DNA of 9,379 nucleotides from Chloroflexota bacterium (GCA_021785115.1 JAJYGO010000231.1:1-9379); one strand, 5' to 3'. Positions 1 to 6,445 are shown, numbered from the stretch's first letter. A program made the numbers and translations. Notes: generated by a model from the letters alone, not told the origin.

Positions 1-182
1 ACGCCGCGCCCCGCGGCGACCGACGACGACCACCAGACCTCCGCATCGATCTCCACGTGGTCCGGGGCCGGGTGCGCGAGGCGGTACTCCCGACCGTCGG
101 CGGCCAGCTGCCGTCCCGCGGCGTCGAACAGCCCGGCCTTGACCGAGGTCGTGCCGATGTCGAGCCCCAGCAGGAGGGTCAC
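1..182 (-). CDS. FGGY-family carbohydrate kinase, N-terminal fragment (xylulokinase-like)
   Basis: The product would phosphorylate a sugar or sugar alcohol with ATP in the cytoplasm. Only about 60 N-terminal residues are present; the gene runs off the left edge. The first strand and phosphate-binding loop of the actin-like fold are clear: LGLDIGTTSVKAGLFD near residues 4-20, then an acidic EIDAEVWW segment that matches the start of xylulokinase-like FGGY kinases. GTG at 182 is the only usual start codon after the in-frame TAG that ends the aldolase gene, so the start is well constrained, although no good Shine-Dalgarno precedes it. The 12-base gap from the aldolase implies co-transcription and perhaps coupling. 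The family is seen in sequence; the exact substrate (ketopentose, ketohexose, polyol or an AI-2-like compound as in LsrK) cannot be told from this fragment. Confidence 0.88.
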   Translation of the reverse strand, partial: MTLLLGLDIGTTSVKAGLFDAAGRQLAADGREYRLAHPAPDHVEIDAEVWWSSSVAAGRG

Positions 183-194
183 GGCACCCGGCGC

Positions 195-1010
195 CTAGGC
201 CAGCCCGTGGGCGGCCGCGGCGGTGCCGGCGTCGGCGCCCGCCTTGACCACATCGCGCAGCGCCGCCATGAACCGGACGGGGTCCTTCGCGCCAACCAGG
301 TTGCGGCCGAAGACCACGCCCCGGGCGCCGTCTCTGACCGCGGTCGCGGCCAACTCGAGGGCGTCCACCTCGTGGGGCAGCTTCTTGGCGCCTAGCGCCA
401 GCACCGGCACGGGCGTGGACCGGCAGACCTCGCTGAACCGCTCGCCGGTGTGGAACGTCTTCACCAGGTCCACGCCCAGCTCCGCGACGACGCGGCAGCC
501 GATGGAGATGACCTCGTGGCGCTCCTCGGGGGTCACGTCCTCGTGCCCGGCCGGGTAGACCTCACCGATGATCGGGACGCCGGCGGACCTCGCCTCGTCC
601 ACGCACCGGGCCACCATCTCCACGTTCTCGGCGTCGACGGCCTCCGAGCCGGTCTTGATGCTCATCCCCACGAGCACGATGTCGGCCCCGAGAGCCACCG
701 CCCCGGCGGCCGAGATCATCGGCACGCTGCGGCTCTCCCGGTAGCCCCACTGGGTCGCGTACTGGGTGCCCCAGTTGAGGCGGACGATCATGGCCGGGGC
801 TCCGCGGCGGCTGAACGCCGGCGCGAGGTGCGGCGCCATGCCGGGACTCAGCAGGATCGCGTCGGCGCCCGTCAGGTTGCCGATGACGGCCGAAAGGTCC
901 TCGAATCCCGGGCGCGGCCCGTTGTACAGACCGTGGTCGATGGCGGCGATGATCGCATTCGATCCCCCGTCGAACAGCCGCGCCAGCCGGATGTCGCCAC
1001 CAGAACCCAC
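195..1010 (-). CDS. Class I (Schiff-base) aldolase, DhnA/LsrF-type
   Basis: This is probably a cytoplasmic TIM-barrel aldolase that cleaves a phosphorylated ketose, or an LsrF-like relative, in the DeoC/FbaB family. Numbered from GTG 1010 (271 aa), visible motifs are IAAIDHG at residues 21-27, DLVKTFHTG with the likely Schiff-base lysine K184, LGAKKLP near 206-212 and the phosphate-binding-type VFGRN near 233-237. The GAKKLP...DALE...GA.GV..GRN pattern resembles LsrF closely. The frame is open up to a GTG at 1094, but I prefer 1010: GGAGG at 1019-1023 lies 8 bases before it, the protein then begins just before the conserved first strand, and a good promoter ends directly upstream of 1094, so that codon would probably not be transcribed. 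It is divergent from the transporter operon and is followed by the kinase. The reaction is inferred from family and context; the substrate is unknown. Confidence 0.87.
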   Translation of the reverse strand: MGSGGDIRLARLFDGGSNAIIAAIDHGLYNGPRPGFEDLSAVIGNLTGADAILLSPGMAPHLAPAFSRRGAPAMIVRLNWGTQYATQWGYRESRSVPMISAAGAVALGADIVLVGMSIKTGSEAVDAENVEMVARCVDEARSAGVPIIGEVYPAGHEDVTPEERHEVISIGCRVVAELGVDLVKTFHTGERFSEVCRSTPVPVLALGAKKLPHEVDALELAATAVRDGARGVVFGRNLVGAKDPVRFMAALRDVVKAGADAGTAAAAHGLA

Positions 1011-1018
1011 CGGGATCG

Positions 1019-1023
1019 CCTCC
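1019..1023 (-). promoter_or_regulatory. Shine-Dalgarno GGAGG deciding the aldolase start
   Basis: On the minus strand GGAGG is followed after 8 bases by GTG 1010. No comparable ribosome-binding site precedes the upstream in-frame GTG at 1094. This supports a 271-residue aldolase over a 299-residue one. Confidence 0.6.
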
Positions 1024-1094
1024 AGCCCCTGAGTGCCCGGCGACCGTGCCGGCCCGCCCGATGGCACCGATTCTGTGTTCGGTTTGATGCACAC

Positions 1095-1122
1095 ATGCTA
1101 TGCGGAGCGTGTCGAGTGTCAA
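1095..1122 (-). promoter_or_regulatory. Sigma-70-like promoter for the aldolase-kinase operon
   Basis: On the minus strand a perfect TTGACA (-35, 1117-1122) is separated by 16 bases from TAGCAT (-10, 1095-1100). Transcription would begin near 1088, leaving a leader of about 78 bases before the GTG at 1010. The site stands in a locally less GC-rich stretch. It is read from consensus matching only. Confidence 0.6.
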
Positions 1123-1141
1123 GCGATTCCGGCGCCTGCCA

Positions 1142-1179
1142 CGGGCGATTCATGCATGAGTTGTGCGCAGTATCGCCCG
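1142..1179. promoter_or_regulatory. Inverted repeat, candidate operator of the DeoR-family repressor
   Basis: Perfect 8-base arms CGGGCGAT (1142-1149) and ATCGCCCG (1172-1179) flank 22 bases. Arm centres are 30 bp apart, about three helical turns. A 10-base palindrome, TCATGCATGA (1150-1159), directly follows the left arm. The element sits between the two divergent promoter candidates, where one repressor could control both operons. The symmetry is seen; the link to the repressor encoded at 4602-5414 is inference. Confidence 0.5.
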
Positions 1180-1213
1180 AATGGTGCAGAAAGTGTATTG
1201 CGACTTGCGCAGT
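1164..1213 (+). repeat. Direct repeat TGCGCAGT spaced 42 bp, possible operator sites
   Basis: TGCGCAGT occurs at 1164-1171 and at 1206-1213; allowing one extra base, the match continues into ATCG (TGCGCAGT-ATCG and TGCGCAGTgATCG). The 42-bp spacing equals four helical turns. The first copy overlaps the right half of the inverted repeat at 1142-1179; the second lies inside the spacer of the plus-strand promoter candidate. Occupancy of both sites, or looping between them, would block that promoter. Confidence 0.4.
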
Positions 1214-1227
1214 GATCGGCGTAGGAT
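1198..1227 (+). promoter_or_regulatory. Sigma-70-like promoter for the sugar transporter operon
   Basis: TTGCGA (-35, 1198-1203; 4 of 6 consensus) and TAGGAT (-10, 1222-1227; 4 of 6) are 18 bases apart. Transcription would start near 1234, giving a leader of roughly 130 bases before the TTG start at 1367. Apart from the ribosome-binding site, I see no recognisable riboswitch or leader gene in that leader. Confidence 0.4.
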
Positions 1228-1352
1228 CGTGCACGCAGCCGCGCCCAGCGGGGAACGGTCTGCTGACGACCCGCGAGACGGGACGGCCAAGGGCCAGCGC
1301 GCGTTCGGCGGCCCGAGGCACGGAGGATGCCCGCTCCGCGAACTGCGTCGGA

Positions 1353-1358
1353 AAGGAG
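1353..1358 (+). promoter_or_regulatory. Shine-Dalgarno AAGGAG deciding the binding-protein TTG start
   Basis: AAGGAG is followed after 8 bases by TTG 1367. The frame is open upstream to about 1163, but only this start places a positively charged, hydrophobic signal peptide at the N-terminus, so TTG is preferred. Confidence 0.7.
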
Positions 1359-1366
1359 ACAGGGGC

Positions 1367-2731
1367 TTGAACCGAAGGCTGCTGACGCTCGCGGCGTCCG
1401 CGATGTTGATCGCGACCGCGTGCTCAGGCTCCACATCCACCACGGCGCCGTCCACCGCCGCAACCAGCGCCCCGTCGGAGGCGGCGTCCACGGCCGCCTC
1501 GGCGGCGCCCACCACTGCGGCGCCGGTGACCCTCACCCTGTGGCACAACTACGGCACCGAGGCCAACGCCTCGGTCACCAACGCGCTGGTCAAGGCCTAC
1601 ATGGCCAAGAACCCCAACGTGACCATCCAGGTCGTCAGCCAGCCGGCGGACAACTACTTCGCCCTGCTGAAGGCCGCGGCGGTCGCCCAGTCCGGGCCCG
1701 ACATCATGACGATGTGGACCGGCCTGTTCGCCCTCCAGAACCAGACCTACCTCGAGCCGCTGGACTCGTACATCCCGGCAGACACGCTCAAGTCGTTCAA
1801 CGGCATCGACTGGTGCTCCAAGGGCCTGCAGCTCTCGCAGGGCGCCATCTGCGTGCCGCTCGACATGCAGCACTACAACGGTTTCTACAACAAGGACCTG
1901 TTCGCCAAGGCCGGGATCACCTCGTTCCCGACGAACTGGGCCGACTTCTTCACCGCGCTCCAGAAGCTCAAGGCGTCGGGCGTCATCCCGATCGCCTACG
2001 GCCCGGGCGGCCAGGCGCTGAACGCGGGCTTCTACCCCTACTACGACCTCAGCTACATGATGATGTACCTCTCGGTGGGCGACTGGCAGAAGCTCTACAG
2101 CGGCCAGATCCCGTGGACGGACCCGGCGATCGTCGCGCAGCTGCAGCAGTGGGCCAAGATCAAGTCCGAGGGCTACACGAACACCGACGTGCTCAACGGC
2201 GACTCGGTGGGCATGTTCGAGGCCGGCAAGGCCGCGATGGTGATGGAGGGCAGCTGGGACTTCCAGGAGTTCTCCCAGAAGCTCGGCAACAGCGTCGGCG
2301 TGTTCATCCCGCCGTTCAACACCCAGCAGGTGAAGGGCGTCGTGGAGTTCCCGGGTGACGGCTTCGGCATCACCAGCTACTCGCAGCACAAGGCCGCCGC
2401 GGCCGCCTTCCTCGCCTGGATGGCCACCCCCGAGGCGCAGCAGATCATCGCCACCGGCGGCCTCATCCCGGTCGTCGCCGGGACGCCCGCCACCAACCCG
2501 CTGGCCAACGCCATGCTCGACTATGCCGCCAACCAGGGCTACACCCGGTACCCGATGATCGACAACGTCATCCAGCCCGAGGTCCAGGACGGCGCGACCA
2601 AGCTGCTGAACGGCGTGTTCAACGGGACCACCTCGGCGCAGGACGCCACCAAGGCGATGACGGACGCGCTCAACGCCCTGCCGGCCGATCGGCGCGGCAG
2701 CACGTACACGGCTCCGGCCGCCGGCGGCTGA
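1367..2731 (+). CDS. CUT1-type ABC sugar-binding lipoprotein
   Basis: This is the extracytoplasmic solute-binding protein of an ABC importer (family 1, SBP_bac type). From TTG 1367 it is 454 aa. Residues 1-18 form a lipoprotein signal peptide (NRR, then a hydrophobic stretch) with the lipobox ATAC and lipidated Cys19. An Ala/Ser/Thr-rich tether follows to about residue 52. The binding domain opens with VTLTLWHNY and later shows GPDIMTMW, FYNKDLF and AAMVMEGSW, all typical of this family, and its length is normal. Cys150 and Cys162 are only 12 residues apart and may form a disulfide. It is the first gene of the plus-strand operon and is followed by a strong stem-loop that may raise its level relative to the permeases. 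The sugar bound cannot be predicted. Confidence 0.95.
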   Translation: MNRRLLTLAASAMLIATACSGSTSTTAPSTAATSAPSEAASTAASAAPTTAAPVTLTLWHNYGTEANASVTNALVKAYMAKNPNVTIQVVSQPADNYFALLKAAAVAQSGPDIMTMWTGLFALQNQTYLEPLDSYIPADTLKSFNGIDWCSKGLQLSQGAICVPLDMQHYNGFYNKDLFAKAGITSFPTNWADFFTALQKLKASGVIPIAYGPGGQALNAGFYPYYDLSYMMMYLSVGDWQKLYSGQIPWTDPAIVAQLQQWAKIKSEGYTNTDVLNGDSVGMFEAGKAAMVMEGSWDFQEFSQKLGNSVGVFIPPFNTQQVKGVVEFPGDGFGITSYSQHKAAAAAFLAWMATPEAQQIIATGGLIPVVAGTPATNPLANAMLDYAANQGYTRYPMIDNVIQPEVQDGATKLLNGVFNGTTSAQDATKAMTDALNALPADRRGSTYTAPAAGG

Positions 2732-2744
2732 GTCGAGATCTGCG

Positions 2745-2780
2745 GGGGCCGACGGTGATCCCCCCTTCGCCGTCGGCCCC
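2745..2780 (+). promoter_or_regulatory. Long stem-loop between binding-protein and permease genes
   Basis: Arms GGGGCCGACGG (2745-2755) and CCGTCGGCCCC (2770-2780) pair perfectly over 11 bp. Three further inner pairs (one G-U) extend the stem to 14 bp with an 8-base loop. It starts 13 bases after the binding-protein stop and contains the GTG at 2755 that would otherwise be the earliest permease start. No U-tract follows, so a simple intrinsic terminator is unlikely. In many sugar ABC operons a stem-loop in this position (for example malE-malF) protects the binding-protein mRNA; that role is inferred here. Confidence 0.7.
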
Positions 2781-2790
2781 GCCCGCAACC

Positions 2791-3726
2791 ATGACCACGA
2801 CCCCGAGGCGGCCGCTCGACGGCTCCACACCGGCCGCCGCACCCCGACCTCGGGGTCGGGGCGGGCTCCGCCGGTCGCAGCACATCGCGGGGGTGGCGTT
2901 CGCCCTGCCCGTGATCATCCTCGAGCTCGCCCTGCTCGCGATCCCGATCGGGCAGGCCGTCTACTACAGCTTCACGCGCTGGGACGGCATCCAGTCGACC
3001 TGGATCGGCACGGCCAATTACCAGCGGCTGTTCGGCGATCCCAACTTCTGGCGGGTCGTGCTGAACAACGTGATCCTGCTGGCGGCCGTGCCGTTCGCGA
3101 TCCTGATCCCACTGCTCGTCGCCTACCTGCTCAACGAGCACGTGCTGGGCTGGCGCTTCTTCCGCTCGGCCTACTTCCTGCCGACGGCCATCAGCTGGGT
3201 CGTCATCGGCATGGTCGCCATCCGGGTGTTCGCCGTCGAGGGCATCCTCAACCACCTCCTGGCCGCGATCGGCCTCAACATCCAGACCGACCTGCTCAGC
3301 GGCGAGTACTCGGCGATGGTCGCGGTCGCGATCACGTTCATCTGGTCCGTGTTCGGCACCAACACCATCATCTTCATCACCGGCATGGCGACGCTCGACC
3401 GGGAGGTCTACGAGGCGGCCCGCGTGGACGGCGCGAGCGGCTTCACGACATTCCGCAAGATCACCATCCCGCTGCTGATGCGGTTCGTCCAGTTCGCGTT
3501 CATCCTGACGCTGATCACCGCCTTCACCGCGCTGTTCAGCCTGATCTTCATCATGACCGGCGGCGGGCCCGGCTTCGGCTCGACGACCCTCGAGTTCTAC
3601 GTCTACCAGCAGGGCTTCACCGTGGGCGCGTTCGGCTACGCGGCCGCCATCGGCATCGTGCTGTTCGTCGTGGTGTTCGGGATCAGCCTCGCGCAGCTGC
3701 GGCTGTTCCGGAGCCGGCTGGACTAG
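2791..3726 (+). CDS. CUT1 ABC sugar transporter permease, MalF/UgpA-type
   Basis: This is one of two inner-membrane subunits forming the sugar channel. From ATG 2791 it is 311 aa: a basic, Pro/Arg-rich cytoplasmic N-terminus to about residue 30, then six predicted membrane segments beginning with AGVAFALPVIILELALLAIP. The cytoplasmic EAA loop that docks the ATPase is clear (EVYEAARVDGASGF, then FRKITIPLL; EAA at 208-210). The frame also opens at GTG 2755, but that codon and its G-rich upstream lie inside a long stem-loop, so ATG 2791 just after it is preferred, although it lacks a good Shine-Dalgarno. A second short hairpin lies in the coding sequence at 2842-2861. The gene is followed 9 bases later by the partner permease. 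Confidence 0.93.
   Translation: MTTTPRRPLDGSTPAAAPRPRGRGGLRRSQHIAGVAFALPVIILELALLAIPIGQAVYYSFTRWDGIQSTWIGTANYQRLFGDPNFWRVVLNNVILLAAVPFAILIPLLVAYLLNEHVLGWRFFRSAYFLPTAISWVVIGMVAIRVFAVEGILNHLLAAIGLNIQTDLLSGEYSAMVAVAITFIWSVFGTNTIIFITGMATLDREVYEAARVDGASGFTTFRKITIPLLMRFVQFAFILTLITAFTALFSLIFIMTGGGPGFGSTTLEFYVYQQGFTVGAFGYAAAIGIVLFVVVFGISLAQLRLFRSRLD
2842..2861 (+). promoter_or_regulatory. Short hairpin within the permease 5' coding region
   Basis: CCCCGACC (2842-2849), the loop TCGG and GGTCGGGG (2854-2861) form a perfect 8-bp stem with a 4-base loop, 51 bases into the permease gene. It could slow early elongation or simply reflect Pro/Arg/Gly codons in a GC-rich genome. It is the second strong hairpin within 120 bases. 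Confidence 0.35.
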
Positions 3727-3735
3727 GGGCGCGAG

Positions 3736-4605
3736 ATGGACCCCCGCCTGCGGCGCCGGGCCAGCCGGCTGGTGATGTTCCTCATCCTGTGCGTGGTCGT
3801 CGTGATCATGCTGTTCCCGTTCGTCCTGATGATCGTGACCTCGCTCCGGTCCAAGGACCAGTACATCGCGGGCAGCGGCTTCAGCCTCGATTCCTGGCAG
3901 CAGCTGTTCGTGCAGATGCCGGTCTTCCAGCAGCTGCTCAACTCGAGCCTCGTGACCGCCGGCGGCGTGGCCCTGATCCTGGTCGTGAGCACGACCGGGG
4001 GCTACGCCTTCTCGAAGCTGACGTTCAAGGGCTCCGGCCTGGTGTTCCTGGCGATCCTGTCCGGGATGATGGTCCCGGTCCAGTCGATCATCATCCCCGT
4101 CTACGTGGACATCGTGAACGTCGCGAAGGCGCACGTGGACGTGCTGGGCCTCGACTTCGCGGTCAACCAGGTCTTCGGGATCAACAAACTCCTGAGCGCG
4201 ATCGTCGTGTACGCGGCACTGGGCGCCCCTTTCGCCACCTACCTCATGACGACCTACTACCGCGGCATCCCCACCGAGCTGGTCGAGGCGTCGGTGATGG
4301 ACGGCGCCAGCTACTGGCAGATCTTCCGCAGGGTGATGCTGCCCCTGGCGATCCCGGCCATCACCACGGTGGCTGTCCTCCAGGTCATCCAGATCTGGGA
4401 CGACCTCCTCGTGGGCCTGCTGTTCCTCCAGACGCCAGCCGTGCGCACGATCACGGTGGGGCTGGCGGTGCTGCAGAATGGGCGGGTGGTGAGCATCCCG
4501 CTGCTCATGGCCGGCTCTCTGGTGAGCGCCCTGCCCGCGATCATCGTCTACCTCATCTTCCAGCGGAACCTGATCCAGGGCCTGACCATGGGGGTGAACA
4601 AGTGA
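3736..4605 (+). CDS. CUT1 ABC sugar transporter permease, MalG/UgpE-type
   Basis: This is the second inner-membrane channel subunit, 289 aa, partner of the preceding permease. ATG 3736 is preceded by AGGGG overlapping the upstream stop codon. Membrane segments begin with LVMFLILCVVVVIMLFPFVL. The ATPase-docking EAA loop is ELVEASVMDGASYWQIF (181-197) followed by RRVMLPL, with Glu-Ala-Ser in place of the usual Glu-Ala-Ala. Between IPVY (about 120-123) and YAALGAPF (about 159-166) there are about 35 residues where I recall roughly 18 in ordinary MalG-type permeases, suggesting an insertion in an external loop. The stop codon overlaps the GTG of the regulator gene, so the two are translationally linked. 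Confidence 0.94.
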   Translation: MDPRLRRRASRLVMFLILCVVVVIMLFPFVLMIVTSLRSKDQYIAGSGFSLDSWQQLFVQMPVFQQLLNSSLVTAGGVALILVVSTTGGYAFSKLTFKGSGLVFLAILSGMMVPVQSIIIPVYVDIVNVAKAHVDVLGLDFAVNQVFGINKLLSAIVVYAALGAPFATYLMTTYYRGIPTELVEASVMDGASYWQIFRRVMLPLAIPAITTVAVLQVIQIWDDLLVGLLFLQTPAVRTITVGLAVLQNGRVVSIPLLMAGSLVSALPAIIVYLIFQRNLIQGLTMGVNK

Positions 4606-5414
4606 CCCTCTCGGTGCACGCCGCCCCCGACCCGTCGGGGCTGCCGGCGCACGAGCGGCGTGAGCAGATCGCGAGGCTCGTGGACGAGACCCAGCGGGTG
4701 AGCGTGTCCGACCTCACCGTCCGGTTCGGGGTCACCGACGCGTCGATCCGGCGCGACCTCATCCTCCTCGAGGGGGTGGGCCGCCTCCGGCGCGTCCATG
4801 GCGGCGCCGTCAGCCTGGCGGCGAAGCTGGCTGGCAGCGTGTACGCCAACAAGCTGCGCGTGCACCGCGAGGAGAAGGCGCGGATCGCCGCCGCAGCCGC
4901 CCGGCTCGTCCGCCCGGGCGAGATCGTCCTGTTCGACTCGGGGACCACCGTCGCCCAGGTCGCGATGCAGATGCCGCCCGCGCTCCGGGCGCCAAGCGCG
5001 ATCACCGTCGTCACGTACTCGCTGCCCGTCATCGACGAGATCGGCGGCTGGGAGGCGCCCCACCTGGTGGTGGTGGGCGGGCTCTACCTGCCCGACTACC
5101 GCGCGTTCGTGGGGCCGGGGGCGATCGACGGCCTCAGGACGCTGACGGCCGACACGATCTTCGTGGGCTGCGACGGGCTCAGCGTGGAGTCGGGGCTTAC
5201 CACACCCCACGTCCTGGTCGCCGAGGTGGGCGCCGTCGCGACCTCGCGGAGCCGGCGGGTGGTTGCGGTGGCCGACTCCTCCAAGCTGGGGCGGCAGGGC
5301 TTCACCACGATCGTGCCGCTCTCGCAGGTCCAGGTCCTAATCACCGACACGGGCGCCGAACCGGAGCGCATCGAGGAGATCCGCGGGGCGGGGGTCGAGG
5401 TGCTGCTGGCTTGA
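4602..5414 (+). CDS. DeoR-family transcriptional repressor of sugar metabolism
   Basis: This is a cytoplasmic DNA-binding regulator, 270 aa. Residues 17-70 form the DeoR-type winged helix (HERREQIARLVDE, then VSDLTVRFGVTDASIRRDL and RRVHGGAV). The C-terminal sensor has VLFDSGTTVAQVA (DSGTT at 112-116), VVVGGLY, IFVGCDGLS and ADSSKLG, the usual sites for a sugar-phosphate effector. The GTG start overlaps the permease stop as GTGA, with a G-rich Shine-Dalgarno (GGGGGTG) just upstream. By family and position it probably represses both this operon and the divergent aldolase-kinase operon, binding in 1123-1230, and is released by a phosphorylated intermediate. This control is inferred. Confidence 0.93.
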   Translation: MTLSVHAAPDPSGLPAHERREQIARLVDETQRVSVSDLTVRFGVTDASIRRDLILLEGVGRLRRVHGGAVSLAAKLAGSVYANKLRVHREEKARIAAAAARLVRPGEIVLFDSGTTVAQVAMQMPPALRAPSAITVVTYSLPVIDEIGGWEAPHLVVVGGLYLPDYRAFVGPGAIDGLRTLTADTIFVGCDGLSVESGLTTPHVLVAEVGAVATSRSRRVVAVADSSKLGRQGFTTIVPLSQVQVLITDTGAEPERIEEIRGAGVEVLLA

Positions 5415-6445
5415 CCGCCGCCGCGACGGTCCGGGAGGCCGCCTGGGAGGGACTCCCGGCCCTGACCCTCGACAACGGGCTGGTGTCGGTGACTCTGGTC
5501 CCCCAGATGGGCGGCCATGTGGCCTCCCTGTTCGACGTCGCCGGCGGCCGCGAGCTGCTGTGGCGGAACCCGCGGCTGGCGCCTAGGCTCGCCCCCTACG
5601 GCGCCTGGTTCGACGACTGGTGGTCAGGGGGATGGGACGAGATCTTCCCGGGCGGCGAGGAGTCCACGCTCCACGGCGAGCGGCTCCCGTACATGGGCGA
5701 GCTGTGGTGCACGCCCTGGACCGCGTCCTCCGCTGTTGCGCCGGACGGATCCGAGGCCGCCGTCACCGCGACGGCGCTCGGCAACGTAGCCGCCGCGCGG
5801 TTCACGCGGCGGCTCGCGCTGCGGGCGGGGCAGCCGGTGCTGTGGGCCAGCTACCGCATCGAGAACCTCGACGTCCGTCCGCTGCCGTTCACGTGGGGCG
5901 TGCACCCGGCGTTTGCGGTGGGCGCCGAGCACCGGATCGACCTGCCGGAGAACGCCCTCATGGAGGTGGGCGTCGCCTCCGCGCCGCTCATGGGCGCGGT
6001 CGGACAGCGGTACGCATGGCCGTCACTGCCGGTGTCGGCTCCGGAGCCCTCGCCAGGCGTCCGCGACGGCGTCCGCGACATGTCCGCCGTCCTCGGCCGC
6101 GAGGTGGGCGTCTTCGGCGGCCACTGGGCCACGGGCCTCAGTGACGGCTGGTTCGCACTCACGGACACGAGGGCCCGGCGTGGGGTCACCGTGGTCTTCG
6201 ACAGTGCCGTCTTCCCGGACGCCTGGCTGTGGCAGGTCTACGGCGGCTGGCGGGGTCACGAGCTGCTCGCCATGGAGCCGTGGACCAGCCATCCGCAGGA
6301 GCTCGGGGGTGCCCTCGCCGCGGGCCGCGCGCAGATGCTGGCGCCGGGCGAGCGTCTCGAGACCTGGGTGGCCTTCGTGCTCCACGAGGGCCTCGAGCGG
6401 GTGACCGGTGTTGACCGGGGCCCTGACGGGCTCGTCGTTCGGTAG
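5411..6445 (+). CDS. Aldose 1-epimerase-like (galactose mutarotase superfamily) protein
   Basis: This probably interconverts sugar anomers in the cytoplasm before phosphorylation. It is 344 aa, the normal length. The fold is suggested by LVPQMGGHVASLFDVAG near residues 29-45, GGWDEIFPGG near 73-82, TWGVHPAF with H165 and LAMEPWTSHP with E289; His and Glu in these positions match the catalytic pair of mutarotases. The TTG start overlaps the regulator stop as TTGA, with GAGG about 11 bases upstream. It is the last gene of the plus-strand operon, and a 10-bp inverted repeat spans its stop codon. It is not a canonical GalM; a specialised mutarotase-like family is equally possible, and its substrate is unknown. 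Confidence 0.85.
   Translation: MTAAATVREAAWEGLPALTLDNGLVSVTLVPQMGGHVASLFDVAGGRELLWRNPRLAPRLAPYGAWFDDWWSGGWDEIFPGGEESTLHGERLPYMGELWCTPWTASSAVAPDGSEAAVTATALGNVAAARFTRRLALRAGQPVLWASYRIENLDVRPLPFTWGVHPAFAVGAEHRIDLPENALMEVGVASAPLMGAVGQRYAWPSLPVSAPEPSPGVRDGVRDMSAVLGREVGVFGGHWATGLSDGWFALTDTRARRGVTVVFDSAVFPDAWLWQVYGGWRGHELLAMEPWTSHPQELGGALAAGRAQMLAPGERLETWVAFVLHEGLERVTGVDRGPDGLVVR

Noticed and set aside
1228..1235. Palindrome CGTGCACG at the predicted transcription start
   Set aside because: Eight bases of symmetry alone are too short to support a site, and it shows no match to the other repeats in the region.
1163..1366. N-terminal extension of the binding protein upstream of TTG 1367
   Set aside because: It would bury the signal peptide and lipobox 68 residues inside the protein and would begin upstream of the likely promoter.
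450..1370. A 306-codon plus-strand open frame opposite the aldolase
   Set aside because: It has no family motifs and lies over the aldolase, whose catalytic motifs are clear on the minus strand; it also crosses the promoter region.
1424..2842. A 472-codon minus-strand open frame opposite the binding-protein gene
   Set aside because: Composition is Arg/Gly/Val/His-rich without recognisable motifs, and the opposite strand has a complete, well-matched lipoprotein gene.
2539..4134. A 531-codon open frame on the minus strand across both permease genes
   Set aside because: It reads as Asp/Glu/His/Arg-rich low-complexity sequence, the usual mirror of high-GC membrane-protein genes, while the plus strand encodes two clear permeases.
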